Shown piece by piece: positions 29,901 to 37,784 of a DNA stretch of 59,408 nucleotides. The position numbers and the translations under genes are program-made. Numbering within the stretch: position 1 is the stretch's first letter; each line of letters opens with the position of its first letter. Where the stretch lies: contig JAGGRA010000045.1 in the NCBI GenBank assembly GCA_018613035.1, forward strand, positions 1 through 59,408, given 5' to 3'. The notes under the pieces were generated by a model. That model did not search any database. It saw only the letters and a list, made by a program, of their open reading frames with translations, and was not told the DNA's origin. The DNA is from Pseudomonas sp. ISL-84. Lineage in GTDB: Bacteria; Bacillota; Bacilli; Bacillales; Cytobacillaceae.

Positions 29901-30457
29901 TTGATTTGTATTCTCAAATGCTTAAAGAAGCGATCGAAGAAAGAAAACAGGATATTAGCGGTGAAGAAAAAGCGCCAAAAATCGAAATCGATCTGGATGT
30001 CGATGCATATATTCCCGACTTCTATCTGTCCGATGGCCATCAGAAAATCGAAATGTATAAACGGTTCCGTGGAATTTCGTCGCTCGAAGATGTGGAAGAG
30101 CTGCAGGAAGAGATGATCGACCGCTTTGGCGAGTATCCAGAAGAGGTGGCTTATTTATTCCAGATTGCCGAAATGAAGGTCTATGGAGAGCTTGCAGGCA
30201 TTGAGACTGTAAAGCAATCGAAGAGTGAAGTGCTGATTCTCTTATCTGAAAAAGCCAGTGAAAATATTGACGGCCAAAAAATATTCAAGATCACAAGCAA
30301 GTACGGAAGAATGATTGGCCTTGGAATGGAAGGCAAGAAATTGAAGGCTGTCCTCCATATCAAGGGAATTAAAACAAATGAGTGGCTCAACATCGCGTAC
30401 GAAGTGATAAAAGGAATGCATGACGCTAAAAAAGAGCAACAACATCCAACTGAGTAA
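26921..30457 (+). CDS. mfd: Transcription-repair coupling factor Mfd
   Basis: A 1178-aa DNA translocase that removes stalled RNA polymerase and recruits UvrA. The order is: UvrB-like N-terminus (about 1-340), RNA-polymerase-interaction domain (about 480-560, with YVVHVNHGIGKYLG), RecG-like motor (about 600-960) with Walker A GDVGYGKTEVA and Walker B IIDEEQRFG, RGRVGRSNR of motif VI, and a C-terminal regulatory TRCF domain. ATG 26921 follows AGGAGGGG; the open frame extends farther upstream into repeat B4 without support. Confidence 0.98.
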   Translation: MLGLKQIISQQDDVSSILSGIEEGLREQMLAGLSGSARTLFLSSVYEQSGRPMLVVTHNLLQAQKLYDDIVSLAGDTDVFLYPANELIAAEIGIASPELKAQRIEALNYWSKNKKGIMIVPMAGLRKILPPPSHWSKYQLSLKVGDELTEDQLKSFIQMGYVRSEMVSSPGEFSVRGGIIDIYPLTEADPIRIELFDTEVDSIRTFSLEDQRSKEKLTEITIGPATEIPLDAEHFNKLIEKLESGLGASLKKLKDDKAKTQLAQNVGYELEMLRMGNKPEQLFKYLSFVFDEGSSLIDYLPANGLIFIDEISRVQEMNDSLEKEEAEWYTSLLGEGQIIHNVKVSHNLKEFLHRSQQPVTYMSLFLRHVPNTNPQNIINISCKQMQNFHGQMHVLKSEMERWKKGRYSVVFLGPDEERVKKLQRVLEDYEIDAAFVSANQPLLQGRVQILEGSLQTGFELPSQKLAVITEEELFNKRTKKKARRQKLSNAERIKSYSELKVGDYVVHVNHGIGKYLGIETLEINGVHKDYLHIRYQGSDKLYVPVEQIDLVQKYVGSEAKEPKIYKLGGNDWKRVKKKVQSSVQDIADDLIKLYAEREASKGYAFNPDGDMQREFEAAFPYQETEDQVRSIHEIKKDMERERPMDRLLCGDVGYGKTEVAIRAAFKAIADGKQVAFLVPTTILAQQHYETMRERFQDYPIEIGLLSRFRTKKQQTETLKGLKAGTIDVVVGTHRILSKDIQYRDLGLLIIDEEQRFGVTHKEKIKQLKTNVDVLTLTATPIPRTLHMSMLGVRDLSVIETPPENRFPVQTYVMEYNGSLVREAIERELARDGQVYFLYNRVEDIERKAEEISMLVPDARVTYAHGKMTENELESVMLSFLEGESDVLVSTTIIETGVDIPNVNTLIVHDADKMGLSQLYQLRGRVGRSNRVAYAYFTYRKDKVLTEVAEKRLQAIKEFTELGSGFKIAMRDLSIRGAGNLLGAEQHGFIDSVGFDLYSQMLKEAIEERKQDISGEEKAPKIEIDLDVDAYIPDFYLSDGHQKIEMYKRFRGISSLEDVEELQEEMIDRFGEYPEEVAYLFQIAEMKVYGELAGIETVKQSKSEVLILLSEKASENIDGQKIFKITSKYGRMIGLGMEGKKLKAVLHIKGIKTNEWLNIAYEVIKGMHDAKKEQQHPTE

Positions 30458-30603
30458 AAATATGGAAATGTTTCTGTTAATTAAATGAAACAATAATAAT
30501 GTTTATCTGATCCATTCAAGGGTAATTTTTAGTTGAGGGATCATTTGGAATGTTTAACCGTTTTTGGAATCTATAACATCTATGAGAAAAAGTTATTGCG
30601 CAC

Positions 30604-30632
30604 GTATATAACTTTCCATATGAAAGATACTA
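30604..30632 (+). promoter_or_regulatory. Possible SigG-type promoter for spoVT
   Basis: GTATA (30604-30608), 17 bp, GATACTA (30626-30632), one base from CATnnTA. SpoVT is a SigG gene in B. subtilis. If used, the leader of about 300 nt would include the whole of repeat B5. The rest of 30458-30718 shows only a small GTTTC/GAAAC hairpin; a 68-codon frame there has no ribosome binding site. Confidence 0.35.
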
Positions 30633-30718
30633 AGTTCAAACATGGCGATGTATTCATTTTCTCCCAATATGAGTCAGAGCCAAAAGAGGAAAGAGTAAGT
30701 GCTGCGCTGAAGATAGAA

Positions 30719-30901
30719 TTGTCTAGCTCCAGCGCCTAGCCCCTCGAGTCATAAGCCGAATCACTCCAGAACAGCATTTCCTGCGTGATTCGTCTTATGC
30801 TTGTCGGACTGGCACAGGATGTGCTGGCATCTGCGTTTGCCACAGGACGTGGCGGTTTTTAGCAGATGTTCATACATCTTGATGTGCGCTTCCGCTTTTC
30901 T
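30719..30901 (+). repeat. Family B structured repeat, full copy B5
   Basis: From TTGTCTAGCTCC to CGCTTCCGCTTTTCT, 183 bp. A 15-bp stem (one mismatch) joins CATAAGCCGAATCAC to GTGATTCGTCTTATG; then hairpins GCAC-aggat-GTGC and GCCAC-aggac-GTGGC, the latter inside CATCTGC/GCAGATG. It lies 34 bp before spoVT. No coding frame is convincing. Confidence 0.85.
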
Positions 30902-30935
30902 AAAAAATCATCAGATGAAAGTGAGGCAACGTTGG

Positions 30936-31472
30936 ATGAAAGCAACTGGTATAGTTCGTCGTATCGATGATTTGGGTCGTGTAGTAATCCCTAAAGAAAT
31001 CCGCAGAACATTGCGTATACGTGAAGGGGACCCGCTGGAGATTTTCGTAGATCGTGATGGAGAAGTCATCTTAAAGAAGTATTCACCAATAAGTGAACTA
31101 AGCGATTTTGCAAAAGAATATGCAGAAGCATTATATGACAGCCTGGGAAATCCAGTGTTAATCTGTGACAGAGATACTTACATTGCTGTTGCAGGCGGTT
31201 CTAAAAAAGATTACTTAAACAAAAATATAAGCGATCTTGTTGAAAAAACAATGGAAGAGCGGACTTCGGTCCTTGTCAACCAGCCTGGCGATATCTCGCT
31301 TGTAGACGGAAACACAGAACCTTCCTCCGCTTATACAATTGGCCCTATCATCGCAAACGGAGACCCGATTGGCGCAGTCATTATTTTTGCTAAAGAAGAT
31401 TCATTAGGCGATGTGGAACAAAAAGCAGTTGAAACAGCTGCAGGTTTCCTTGCCAGACAAATGGAATCATAA
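30936..31472 (+). CDS. spoVT: Stage V sporulation regulator SpoVT
   Basis: A 178-aa AbrB-type forespore regulator that tunes SigG genes. The N-terminal AbrB DNA-binding domain (residues 1-52, DDLGRVVIPKEIRRTLRI) is followed by a GAF-like C-terminal domain (about 58-178, ICDRDTYIAVAGG... GPIIANGDPIGAVIIF). ATG 30936 gives the family start MKATGIVRRID; the nearest purine-rich stretch is GTGAGG, 9 nt upstream, a modest ribosome binding site. Confidence 0.97.
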   Translation: MKATGIVRRIDDLGRVVIPKEIRRTLRIREGDPLEIFVDRDGEVILKKYSPISELSDFAKEYAEALYDSLGNPVLICDRDTYIAVAGGSKKDYLNKNISDLVEKTMEERTSVLVNQPGDISLVDGNTEPSSAYTIGPIIANGDPIGAVIIFAKEDSLGDVEQKAVETAAGFLARQMES

Positions 31473-31491
31473 AAAAGAATACTTTATGAAA

Positions 31492-31519
31492 GGGGTAGCG
31501 TAACGCTGCCTTTTTTCTT
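31492..31519 (+). terminator. Terminator after spoVT
   Basis: GGTAGCG/CGCTGCC (one G-U) with a 3-nt loop, then TTTTTTCTTT. Confidence 0.88.
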
Positions 31520-31643
31520 TGTATACAGCAGAAGGAATACCCGCATAAAGCAGCGGTTTTCGCGCACAAATTAAAAGAACCCGCCTGCAAAGTTTACCGC
31601 TGACTGTAAACATTTCGTATTTTAAATTTAATGTGAAAGCAAT

Positions 31644-31672
31644 CCGACGCATCAGCTCTGTTATGCTATAAT
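31644..31672 (+). promoter_or_regulatory. Extended -10 promoter of yabM operon
   Basis: TGCTATAAT (31664-31672) is a perfect extended -10; the -35 CCGACG at 31644 is weak. It would drive yabM, yabN, rqcP and perhaps genes beyond. Confidence 0.65.
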
Positions 31673-31704
31673 ACTTTCGAATTCATTTGGAAGGAGATGG
31701 GCAA

Positions 31705-33312
31705 TTGAAGCCCGTTCATACATCAGGCGATTTATTTAAAGGAGCCTTTATCCTGACGGTCGCTGCACTTGTAATAAAAATTCTAAGCGCTATATATCGT
31801 GTACCTTTTCAAAACATTGTAGGGGATGTAGGTTTTTATATTTATCAGCAGGTATATCCCTTCTATGGGATTATTTTAGTATTATCTACATATGGATTTC
31901 CTGTTGTCATTTCCAAACTTTATGCCGAACAGGCTGCTTTAAAAAGGGAAAAAGATGTTCAAAATTTATTTGTGATTGCTGCTCTTGTCCTGACAATAAT
32001 CGGATTTACTGGATTCTCCGTTCTTTACTGGGGAGCAGATTGGCTGGCTGCCGGGATGAACGACCCGCAGCTTGCTGTTTTGCTTAGGGTGGTAGCGGTT
32101 GTTTTTCTCATTTTTCCCATTGTCTCTATCCTAAGAGGTTACTTTCAGGGAAGAGGTAATATGGTTCCTACAGCGGTTTCACAGGTAGGGGAACAGCTTG
32201 TGAGAGTCGCAACCATTCTGCTTGCAGCCTTGCTGTTGGTACGGGAAGGACACTCCCTCTATATGGTGGGAGGAGGCGCCCTTTTCGGGGCAATAACCGG
32301 CGGGTTTACTGCCGCACTTATATTAATTACATTTTTTTATATAAAACAAAGAAGGAAACTTCCCTCTTTAATTGAAATTGATTTCAAAAAGAGCGGCAAA
32401 ATTGCCAAGGTCCTGATCATTCAGGGGTTCGCGATTTGCATCAGCAGTCTCGTCCTCATTTTTATCCAGCTGGCGGATTCATTAAATCTGTACTCACTCC
32501 TGTTAGCCTCCGGTTATGAGAGTGAACAGGCGAAAGAGCTGAAAGGTGTATATGACCGTGGCCAGCCGATTGTGCAGCTGGGCACGGTCGTTGCAACGTC
32601 GATGTCTTTGTCGCTTGTGCCGCTTATCTCCAAAGAAAAAATGAAAAACCAGGCTGCTTTTCTGCATGATAAAATCAGACTTGCTCTCCAAATAGGCATT
32701 CTCGTCGGGGCTGCTGCAACGGTAGGGCTATGGAATATTATTGAGCCGGCGAATGTGATGCTTTTTGAAAATGTATCCGGGTCGGATGTCCTTTCAATTC
32801 TTAGTATTTTAATCTTTTTAAGTTCGGTTATTATAACCATTACAGCTATTCTGCAGGGATTGGGTTTTATCCTATTTCCGGCGGCTGTGATCCTTTTGGG
32901 CTTTGCTGTTAAGTGTGGATTGAACTTCCTATTAGTCCCATCCTATGGCACAATTGGGGCGGCAGCAGCATCCTGCCTTGCTCTTGCAGCGGTTCTGCTC
33001 TTTCTTATATTTAAGCTTCAGAGCTATTTAAAAATAGCGCTGCTTTCCAACCGCTTTTTATTTGTCATTGGTTTGGCTTCTGCCGTCATGGCACTTGTTT
33101 TACAGCTATACCTTCAGGCAACAGGTGTGTTCGCCGACTTTAAACATGACCGTCTTTATGCCGGTTTCCAGGCACTAAGTGCGGTGGCTATAGGAGGCTT
33201 CACTTATTTGTTTATTGTGCTTAAAGGCAATACTTTTAGAGAGGAAGAGCTCGCTCTGCTTCCGTTTGGCAGTAAACTAATGTTCTTGCTTCCTAAAAAA
33301 AATAGGAGATGA
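31705..33312 (+). CDS. yabM: Polysaccharide/lipid flippase family protein YabM
   Basis: A polytopic membrane protein of 535 aa in the MOP superfamily (SpoVB/MurJ-like polysaccharide transporter branch) with about 14 hydrophobic segments. It resembles SpoVB and may flip a lipid-linked cell-wall precursor, but the substrate is unknown. I start at TTG 31705 (MKPVHTSGDLFKGAF), 5 nt behind AAGGAGATGG; TTG 31687 would place that site inside the gene. The stop overlaps the region of the yabN start. Confidence 0.88.
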   Translation: MKPVHTSGDLFKGAFILTVAALVIKILSAIYRVPFQNIVGDVGFYIYQQVYPFYGIILVLSTYGFPVVISKLYAEQAALKREKDVQNLFVIAALVLTIIGFTGFSVLYWGADWLAAGMNDPQLAVLLRVVAVVFLIFPIVSILRGYFQGRGNMVPTAVSQVGEQLVRVATILLAALLLVREGHSLYMVGGGALFGAITGGFTAALILITFFYIKQRRKLPSLIEIDFKKSGKIAKVLIIQGFAICISSLVLIFIQLADSLNLYSLLLASGYESEQAKELKGVYDRGQPIVQLGTVVATSMSLSLVPLISKEKMKNQAAFLHDKIRLALQIGILVGAAATVGLWNIIEPANVMLFENVSGSDVLSILSILIFLSSVIITITAILQGLGFILFPAAVILLGFAVKCGLNFLLVPSYGTIGAAAASCLALAAVLLFLIFKLQSYLKIALLSNRFLFVIGLASAVMALVLQLYLQATGVFADFKHDRLYAGFQALSAVAIGGFTYLFIVLKGNTFREEELALLPFGSKLMFLLPKKNRR

Positions 33313-33320
33313 ATAATTTT

Positions 33321-34775
33321 ATGAAGAAAATAACGATTCTCGGGCTTGGAGCAGGAGATTTAGATCAGCTTTCTTTAGGTGTTTATAAAAAGCTTAAAAA
33401 TTCAGAGTCCCTCTATTTACGAACGAAGGAACATCCTGTTCTCCGCGACCTCGAACAAGAAGGACTTCAGTATCAGTCTTTTGACAGTGTATATGAAAAG
33501 CACGATCATTTTGAGGAAGTGTATGAAGAAATATGCGAATCCCTGCTGGAAGCTGCTCTGGCAAATGATATTACATATGGAGTGCCTGGCCATCCGCTTG
33601 TGGCAGAAAGAACAGTTCAGCTTCTGATTGAGCAAGCGCCTAGTAAGGATATTGAGATAGAAATCGGAGGAGGACAGAGTTTCCTTGACCCTTTGTTTCA
33701 GGCTTTGAAAATCGATCCAATCGAAGGATTTCAACTCCTTGATGGAACCGATTTAAAAAGGGATGAAATAGAAGTTGCACAGCATGCCATTATAGGACAA
33801 GTGTATGACCAGTTTGTAGCCAGTGAAGTCAAGCTTACGCTAATGGAAAAGCTGCCTTATGACTACGAAGTATTGATCGTGACGGCTGCTGGCAGCAAAG
33901 AAGAGAAAATTAGAAAAGTCCCACTCCATGAGCTTGACCATGATATGGAGCTGAATAACTTAACCTCTGTATATGTGCCGCCAGTGAAGGATGAAACGAT
34001 TTTATATAAGGATTTTTCAAAGCTTCGCAGCATTATTGCAGAGCTGCGCGGACCGAACGGCTGTCCATGGGATCTTAAGCAGACTCATATATCACTAAAA
34101 AAATATTTAATTGAAGAAGCATACGAACTGATCGAAGCGATTGATAATGAGGATAGTGACCATATGACTGAAGAGCTTGGAGATGTCCTTCTTCAGGTTA
34201 TGCTGCACGCCCAGATTGGGGAGGATGAAGGCTATTTCACTATTGATGATGTCATTCAAGGACTTTCTGAGAAAATGGTGCGCCGCCATCCGCATGTATT
34301 TGGTAATGTACAGGCTGATAATGAGGAGGAAGTTCTGAAAAATTGGCAAAGCATCAAACAGGAAGAAAAAGGTGAGCAACAGAAATCCATCATGGATGCT
34401 GTACCCAAATCCTCTCCAAACCTAATGAGGGCTGAAGAAATTCAAAAAAAGGCGGCCAAAGTTGGTTTTGATTGGAAGGAAATCGAGCCTGCCTGGGAGA
34501 AAGTGAAGGAAGAGATTTCTGAATTCGAATCTGAAGCAAGGAATAAAAGCAGCCAGATGGAAGCGGAATTTGGCGATATTCTTTTTGCGCTGGTCAACAT
34601 CGCCCGTTTCTATAAAATAGATGCGGAAGAAGCGACAAGAAAAACGAATGAAAAATTTATCCGCCGTTTTTCATATGTGGAAGAGCGGGTAAAGGAAAGC
34701 GGGAGAAACTTTGAAGACTATACGCTGGAGCAGCTTGATGAATATTGGAATGAAGCAAAAGCAAAAGGATACTAA
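33321..34775 (+). CDS. yabN: MazG/tetrapyrrole-methylase fusion protein YabN
   Basis: A two-domain protein: an N-terminal SAM-dependent tetrapyrrole methylase-like domain (ILGLGAGDLDQLS at the start, about residues 1-220) and a C-terminal MazG nucleoside triphosphate pyrophosphohydrolase (about 225-484) with the metal site EEAYELIEAID and a second MazG-like repeat. It probably clears abnormal NTPs. The start is unclear: ATG 33309 lies too near AGGAG (33303-33307), while ATG 33321 has a long spacing of 13 nt but the family N-terminus MKKITILGLG. Confidence 0.92.
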   Translation: MKKITILGLGAGDLDQLSLGVYKKLKNSESLYLRTKEHPVLRDLEQEGLQYQSFDSVYEKHDHFEEVYEEICESLLEAALANDITYGVPGHPLVAERTVQLLIEQAPSKDIEIEIGGGQSFLDPLFQALKIDPIEGFQLLDGTDLKRDEIEVAQHAIIGQVYDQFVASEVKLTLMEKLPYDYEVLIVTAAGSKEEKIRKVPLHELDHDMELNNLTSVYVPPVKDETILYKDFSKLRSIIAELRGPNGCPWDLKQTHISLKKYLIEEAYELIEAIDNEDSDHMTEELGDVLLQVMLHAQIGEDEGYFTIDDVIQGLSEKMVRRHPHVFGNVQADNEEEVLKNWQSIKQEEKGEQQKSIMDAVPKSSPNLMRAEEIQKKAAKVGFDWKEIEPAWEKVKEEISEFESEARNKSSQMEAEFGDILFALVNIARFYKIDAEEATRKTNEKFIRRFSYVEERVKESGRNFEDYTLEQLDEYWNEAKAKGY

Positions 34776-34804
34776 AAAAGAGAAACCAGAGGAGTGGCGG
34801 ACAA

Positions 34805-35071
34805 ATGAGATTAGATAAATTTTTAAAAGTATCAAGGCTTATCAAAAGAAGAACACTGGCAAAAGAAGTTTCCGATCAGGGAAGGATTTCAATTAACGGC
34901 CAGCAGGCTAAGGCCAGCTCGACCGTTAAAGTTGGGGATGAGCTTCAAATCCGCTTTGGACAGAAGTTAGTAACGGCAAAGGTCGAGCGTCTGCAGGAAA
35001 CGACCAGGAAGGAAGAGGCTGCGGAAATGTATTCAATTCTTAAAGAGGAGAAAGTGGAATCAGAAGCGTAA
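34805..35071 (+). CDS. rqcP: Ribosome quality-control protein RqcP (YabO), S4 domain
   Basis: An 88-aa S4 RNA-binding protein that works with RqcH to add alanine tails to nascent chains on stalled 50S subunits. The S4 fold is complete: MRLDKFLKVSRLIKRRTLAKEV then GRISINGQQAKASSTVKVGDEL. It follows yabN by 29 bp, behind AGAGGAG, and its stop leads into the second phased array. Confidence 0.95.
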   Translation: MRLDKFLKVSRLIKRRTLAKEVSDQGRISINGQQAKASSTVKVGDELQIRFGQKLVTAKVERLQETTRKEEAAEMYSILKEEKVESEA

Positions 35072-35104
35072 GACACTTTGCCTGACCTGCACCTTTCGGG
35101 TTTA

Positions 35105-35230
35105 GCCGATAAACTTTTGGTTTCGGACGATAAAAATCCGAATTTATCCGGCAAATTCCTGTTTTCGGCTGATAAAATCTGGATATTGGCCGTTAAATCG
35201 GCACTAAGCTGTATTTTGGCCAATATCATC
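35105..35230 (-). repeat. Second phased short-repeat array, opposite orientation
   Basis: GCCGATAAA-type units start at 35105, 35126, 35147, 35168 and 35189, exactly 21 bp apart. Their complement TTTATCGGC matches the core of the array at 101-238, and the TCAG variant occurs in both. Further decayed units (TTTTGGCCAAT near 35214) follow. The rest of the 385-bp gap before yabP (35231-35457) shows nothing I can name. Confidence 0.75.
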
Positions 35231-35457
35231 TTCCGTTCTGCTGAGAAAAACGATATTCCTCTGCTACTATACTGCTTTAGAATTCCATTCAAAAACCACA
35301 TCGCTCTGATCCCCGGCTGACACAGATCACTGTAATGCCGATTGAATGTCCTGATTCAATGGCACCACTGCTTTTCTTGTTGGCTTGTTCTATTTTTATA
35401 TCCCTATTCATAAACATGTACAAAAAGGTTGTACTATGTGATTGCGAGGGATGAATG

Positions 35458-35760
35458 ATGAGCCAATATTATGAGTCAAGTTCAAACAAAGTGAATACCC
35501 AGGAGCATGATGTCATTATGAGGGGCAGAAGGCTGCTGGATATTACAGGAGTCAAACAGGTAGAGAGCTTTGATAATGAAGAGTTTTTACTGGAAACGGT
35601 GATGGGGTTCCTGGCGATTAGAGGGCAGAATCTGCAGATGAAGAATTTGGATGTGGATAAGGGAATTGTTTCCATTAAGGGGAAGGTATTTGACCTTGTT
35701 TATATAGACGATCAGAATGGAGATAAAGCTAAAGGTTTCTTTAGCAAGTTATTCCGATGA
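35458..35760 (+). CDS. yabP: Spore protein YabP
   Basis: A 100-aa member of the YabP/YqfC family, mother-cell proteins needed for spore cortex or coat formation. HDVIMRGRRLLDITGVKQVESFDNEEFLLETVMGFLAI holds the family pattern (beta-rich, one domain). ATG 35458 is placed behind GAGGG; ATG 35455 is equally possible. It overlaps yabQ by 4 bp. I could not find a good SigE promoter, though the B. subtilis pair is SigE-dependent. Confidence 0.93.
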   Translation: MSQYYESSSNKVNTQEHDVIMRGRRLLDITGVKQVESFDNEEFLLETVMGFLAIRGQNLQMKNLDVDKGIVSIKGKVFDLVYIDDQNGDKAKGFFSKLFR

Positions 35761-36389
35761 CACTGACCACTCAATTTATAACTATGCTGGCCATGATCGG
35801 CATGGGAAGTGTCTTTGGGGCTGCCCTTGATACCTATAATCGTTTCCTCAAGAGGACCAGGCGGAAGAGCTGGATTGTTTTTATTAATGACATCCTTTTT
35901 TGGCTGCTGCAGGGATTGGCTATCTTTTATATTTTATTCTTGGTTAATAAGGGAGAACTAAGGTTTTATATCTTTGTTGCTCTGCTATGCGGTTTTGCCG
36001 CTTACCAAAGTCTATTTAAAAAAGTGTATTTGCGGGTATTGGAGATTTCCATCAGAATGGCGATCTCCATATACCGCTTTTTAGTTAAGGCATTTACTTT
36101 AGTTATCTATAGACCCTTCCAAGGACTTATAACTGCGTTGATTGCCCTAACTGTTATGCTTGGGAAGGGACTTTATTCCCTTTTAAAGGTAATTTTAAGG
36201 GTCATTTGGTTTACTGTGAAGGTGGCTTTCATGCCTGTCAAATGGATTTTGTCACTTTTGTGGAAACTTTTGCCGAAAAATATTAAAAAATCCGTCGAGA
36301 AGTTATATAATAAATTGGCAGGATATTTACAGCAAACAAAGAATTATGTTTTAAAGTGGATCGCAAAGTGGAAAAAGCATAAAGAGTAA
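35757..36389 (+). CDS. yabQ: Spore cortex biosynthesis protein YabQ
   Basis: A 210-aa membrane protein of the YabQ family, needed for cortex assembly from the outer forespore membrane. Three or four hydrophobic segments can be seen (about residues 6-26, 41-61, 68-86, 117-136), followed by a very basic, amphipathic C-terminus. Start and stop of yabP overlap (ATGA), so it is translated with yabP. Confidence 0.93.
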   Translation: MTLTTQFITMLAMIGMGSVFGAALDTYNRFLKRTRRKSWIVFINDILFWLLQGLAIFYILFLVNKGELRFYIFVALLCGFAAYQSLFKKVYLRVLEISIRMAISIYRFLVKAFTLVIYRPFQGLITALIALTVMLGKGLYSLLKVILRVIWFTVKVAFMPVKWILSLLWKLLPKNIKKSVEKLYNKLAGYLQQTKNYVLKWIAKWKKHKE

Positions 36390-36404
36390 GGAGGGAATGC
36401 GAAA

Positions 36405-36815
36405 ATGAGTGTCAGCAAGAAGAGGAATATAGCCAAAATTGAAACAAGCTATGTCAGACAGCAGGAAGCCGCAGAGATCAGTGCGGGCCGGAAAAGAAAG
36501 CTTTTATTTAGAAGATTAGCAGCTTTTTTTACACTGGCATCCGTACTTTCTTTTTTTATGATCTCTACACTCGTTTCGCAATCTGCCGCTCTGGAGGAAA
36601 AAGTGGAAGAGAAAAACCGGCTTGACAAGGAGCTTGCAGCGCTAAAGAAGAAGGAAGTCATTCTTGAAGAGGAAATTGTAAAATTGAATGATGATGAATA
36701 TATAGCGAAGCTTGCCAGGAAGGATTATTTCTTATCCGACAATAATGAGATCATTTTTAATCTCCCTGAAGAGACAGATAAAGATAAACAGAATAAGGAA
36801 AAATCAACCGACTAG
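36405..36815 (+). CDS. divIC: Cell division protein DivIC (FtsB-like)
   Basis: A 136-aa bitopic membrane protein of the divisome that pairs with FtsL and DivIB. A short basic cytoplasmic part is followed by a transmembrane helix (about residues 38-58, FFTLASVLSFFMISTLV) and an extracellular coiled coil (about 62-100), then the conserved DDEYIAKLARKDYFLSD motif. AAGGAGGGA lies before the ATG. Needed for vegetative and sporulation septa. Confidence 0.96.
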   Translation: MSVSKKRNIAKIETSYVRQQEAAEISAGRKRKLLFRRLAAFFTLASVLSFFMISTLVSQSAALEEKVEEKNRLDKELAALKKKEVILEEEIVKLNDDEYIAKLARKDYFLSDNNEIIFNLPEETDKDKQNKEKSTD

Positions 36816-36823
36816 AGGCTGTA

Positions 36824-36853
36824 TTGACACTCTTTTTTTGGATTCTGTATAAT
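36824..36853 (+). promoter_or_regulatory. SigA promoter of yabR
   Basis: TTGACA, 18 bp, TATAAT: both boxes perfect. The start near 36860 gives a 300-nt leader to yabR that contains structured copy B6. Confidence 0.8.
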
Positions 36854-36970
36854 ATATAGAAAGTATGATTTATCGCAGATTAACAGGCAGTAACCCTTCG
36901 CTTATAAAGTAAGTAAGGCTTGTTGAGGTTATTAAAAAGGGAACTGCCTGTAAAGGCCCGATTAAAAGAA

Positions 36971-37033
36971 CTCAGACTAAAAACGCCACATACTGTGGCA
37001 ACGTCTGAGTGACCCGCATCGTGCGGGCCTCAA
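36971..37033 (-). repeat. Family B repeat, partial inverted copy B6
   Basis: On the minus strand it reads GAGG, hairpin CCCGC-acgat-GCGGG, ACTCAGAC, hairpin GCCAC-agtat-GTGGC, then GTCTGAGT, the same order as in B5 and B7 with different stem bases. It lies in the long yabR leader. The rest of 36854-37165 shows no other feature. Confidence 0.7.
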
Positions 37034-37165
37034 CTAACCATCAGAGAATGTGTGTGAAAATATAATTCTGTAAAGCTTGGAAGAGCTGTAGATGTATTAT
37101 GTCATAATCACTAAATACCCTGATGGAAGTTTCACTTTATATCTTTCAAGGAGGCAATTTTTTTA

Positions 37166-37624
37166 ATGTCAATCGAAGTAGGCAGCAAGTTACAAGGAAA
37201 GGTCACAGGTATTACAAATTTCGGAGCATTTGTGGAGCTGCCGGAAGGCTCAACCGGTCTAGTGCACATAAGTGAAGTCGCAGACAATTATGTCAAAGAT
37301 ATTAATGATCACCTAAAAGTAGGTGACATGGTCGAAGTGAAAGTCATTAATGTCGAAAAAGATGGCAAGATCGGTTTATCCATCAAGAAGGCAAAAGACC
37401 GGCCTGAGCGATCTGAAAGACCTGAAAGAGGCGACAGAAAAGAATACAGAGGACATTCAAATTCTGGCCGTCCGCGTCATGGCAGAACAAACGATAACCG
37501 TCCATCCAAAGAGAATTTCGAATCAAAGATGGCTCGATTCTTAAAGGATAGTGAAGATCGTCTGTCATCGCTAAAGCGCAATACTGAATCCAAACGTGGA
37601 GGAAGAGGCGCAAGACGAGGATAA
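37166..37624 (+). CDS. yabR: S1-domain RNA-binding protein YabR
   Basis: A 152-aa protein with one N-terminal S1 domain (residues 4-76: GSKLQGKVTGITNFGAFVEL ... GLVHISEVA ... VGDMVEVKVINVEKDGKIGLSIKKA) followed by a basic, Arg/Asn/Gly-rich disordered tail (about 80-152) fit to bind RNA. The family resembles general stress protein GSP13; its target is unknown. CAAGGAGG precedes the ATG. Confidence 0.94.
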   Translation: MSIEVGSKLQGKVTGITNFGAFVELPEGSTGLVHISEVADNYVKDINDHLKVGDMVEVKVINVEKDGKIGLSIKKAKDRPERSERPERGDRKEYRGHSNSGRPRHGRTNDNRPSKENFESKMARFLKDSEDRLSSLKRNTESKRGGRGARRG

Positions 37625-37660
37625 CTTGCTGCTGATCTTGATATAAAGCAGAGTAGATTA

Positions 37661-37689
37661 AAACAAGTCCGGACCGGGCTTGTTTTTTT
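37661..37689 (+). terminator. Terminator after yabR
   Basis: ACAAGTCCG/CGGGCTTGT (one G-U) with a 3-nt loop, then TTTTTTG. Confidence 0.92.
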
Positions 37690-37747
37690 GTGCTCTTTTA
37701 AAAGTTTAGTAATTTTTTAGTTTGATTATTAAACTTTTCTTTATATC

Positions 37748-37780
37748 AAAAAAGCATCAGCCTTAGGCTGACGCTTCTTT
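37748..37780 (-). terminator. Terminator of the tRNA unit
   Basis: On the minus strand AAGCGTCAGCC/GGCTGATGCTT (one G-U) with a 3-nt loop is followed by TTTTTGAT. It lies 5 bp after tRNA-Glu. Confidence 0.9.
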
Positions 37781-37784
37781 GATA

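Noticed and set aside
30533..30739. A 68-codon open frame between mfd and spoVT
   Set aside because: TTG start without ribosome binding site, ends inside repeat B5, and no recognisable family. It remains possible but unsupported.
35078..35320. An 80-codon open frame after rqcP
   Set aside because: It runs through the second phased array; no ribosome binding site and a composition set by the repeats.
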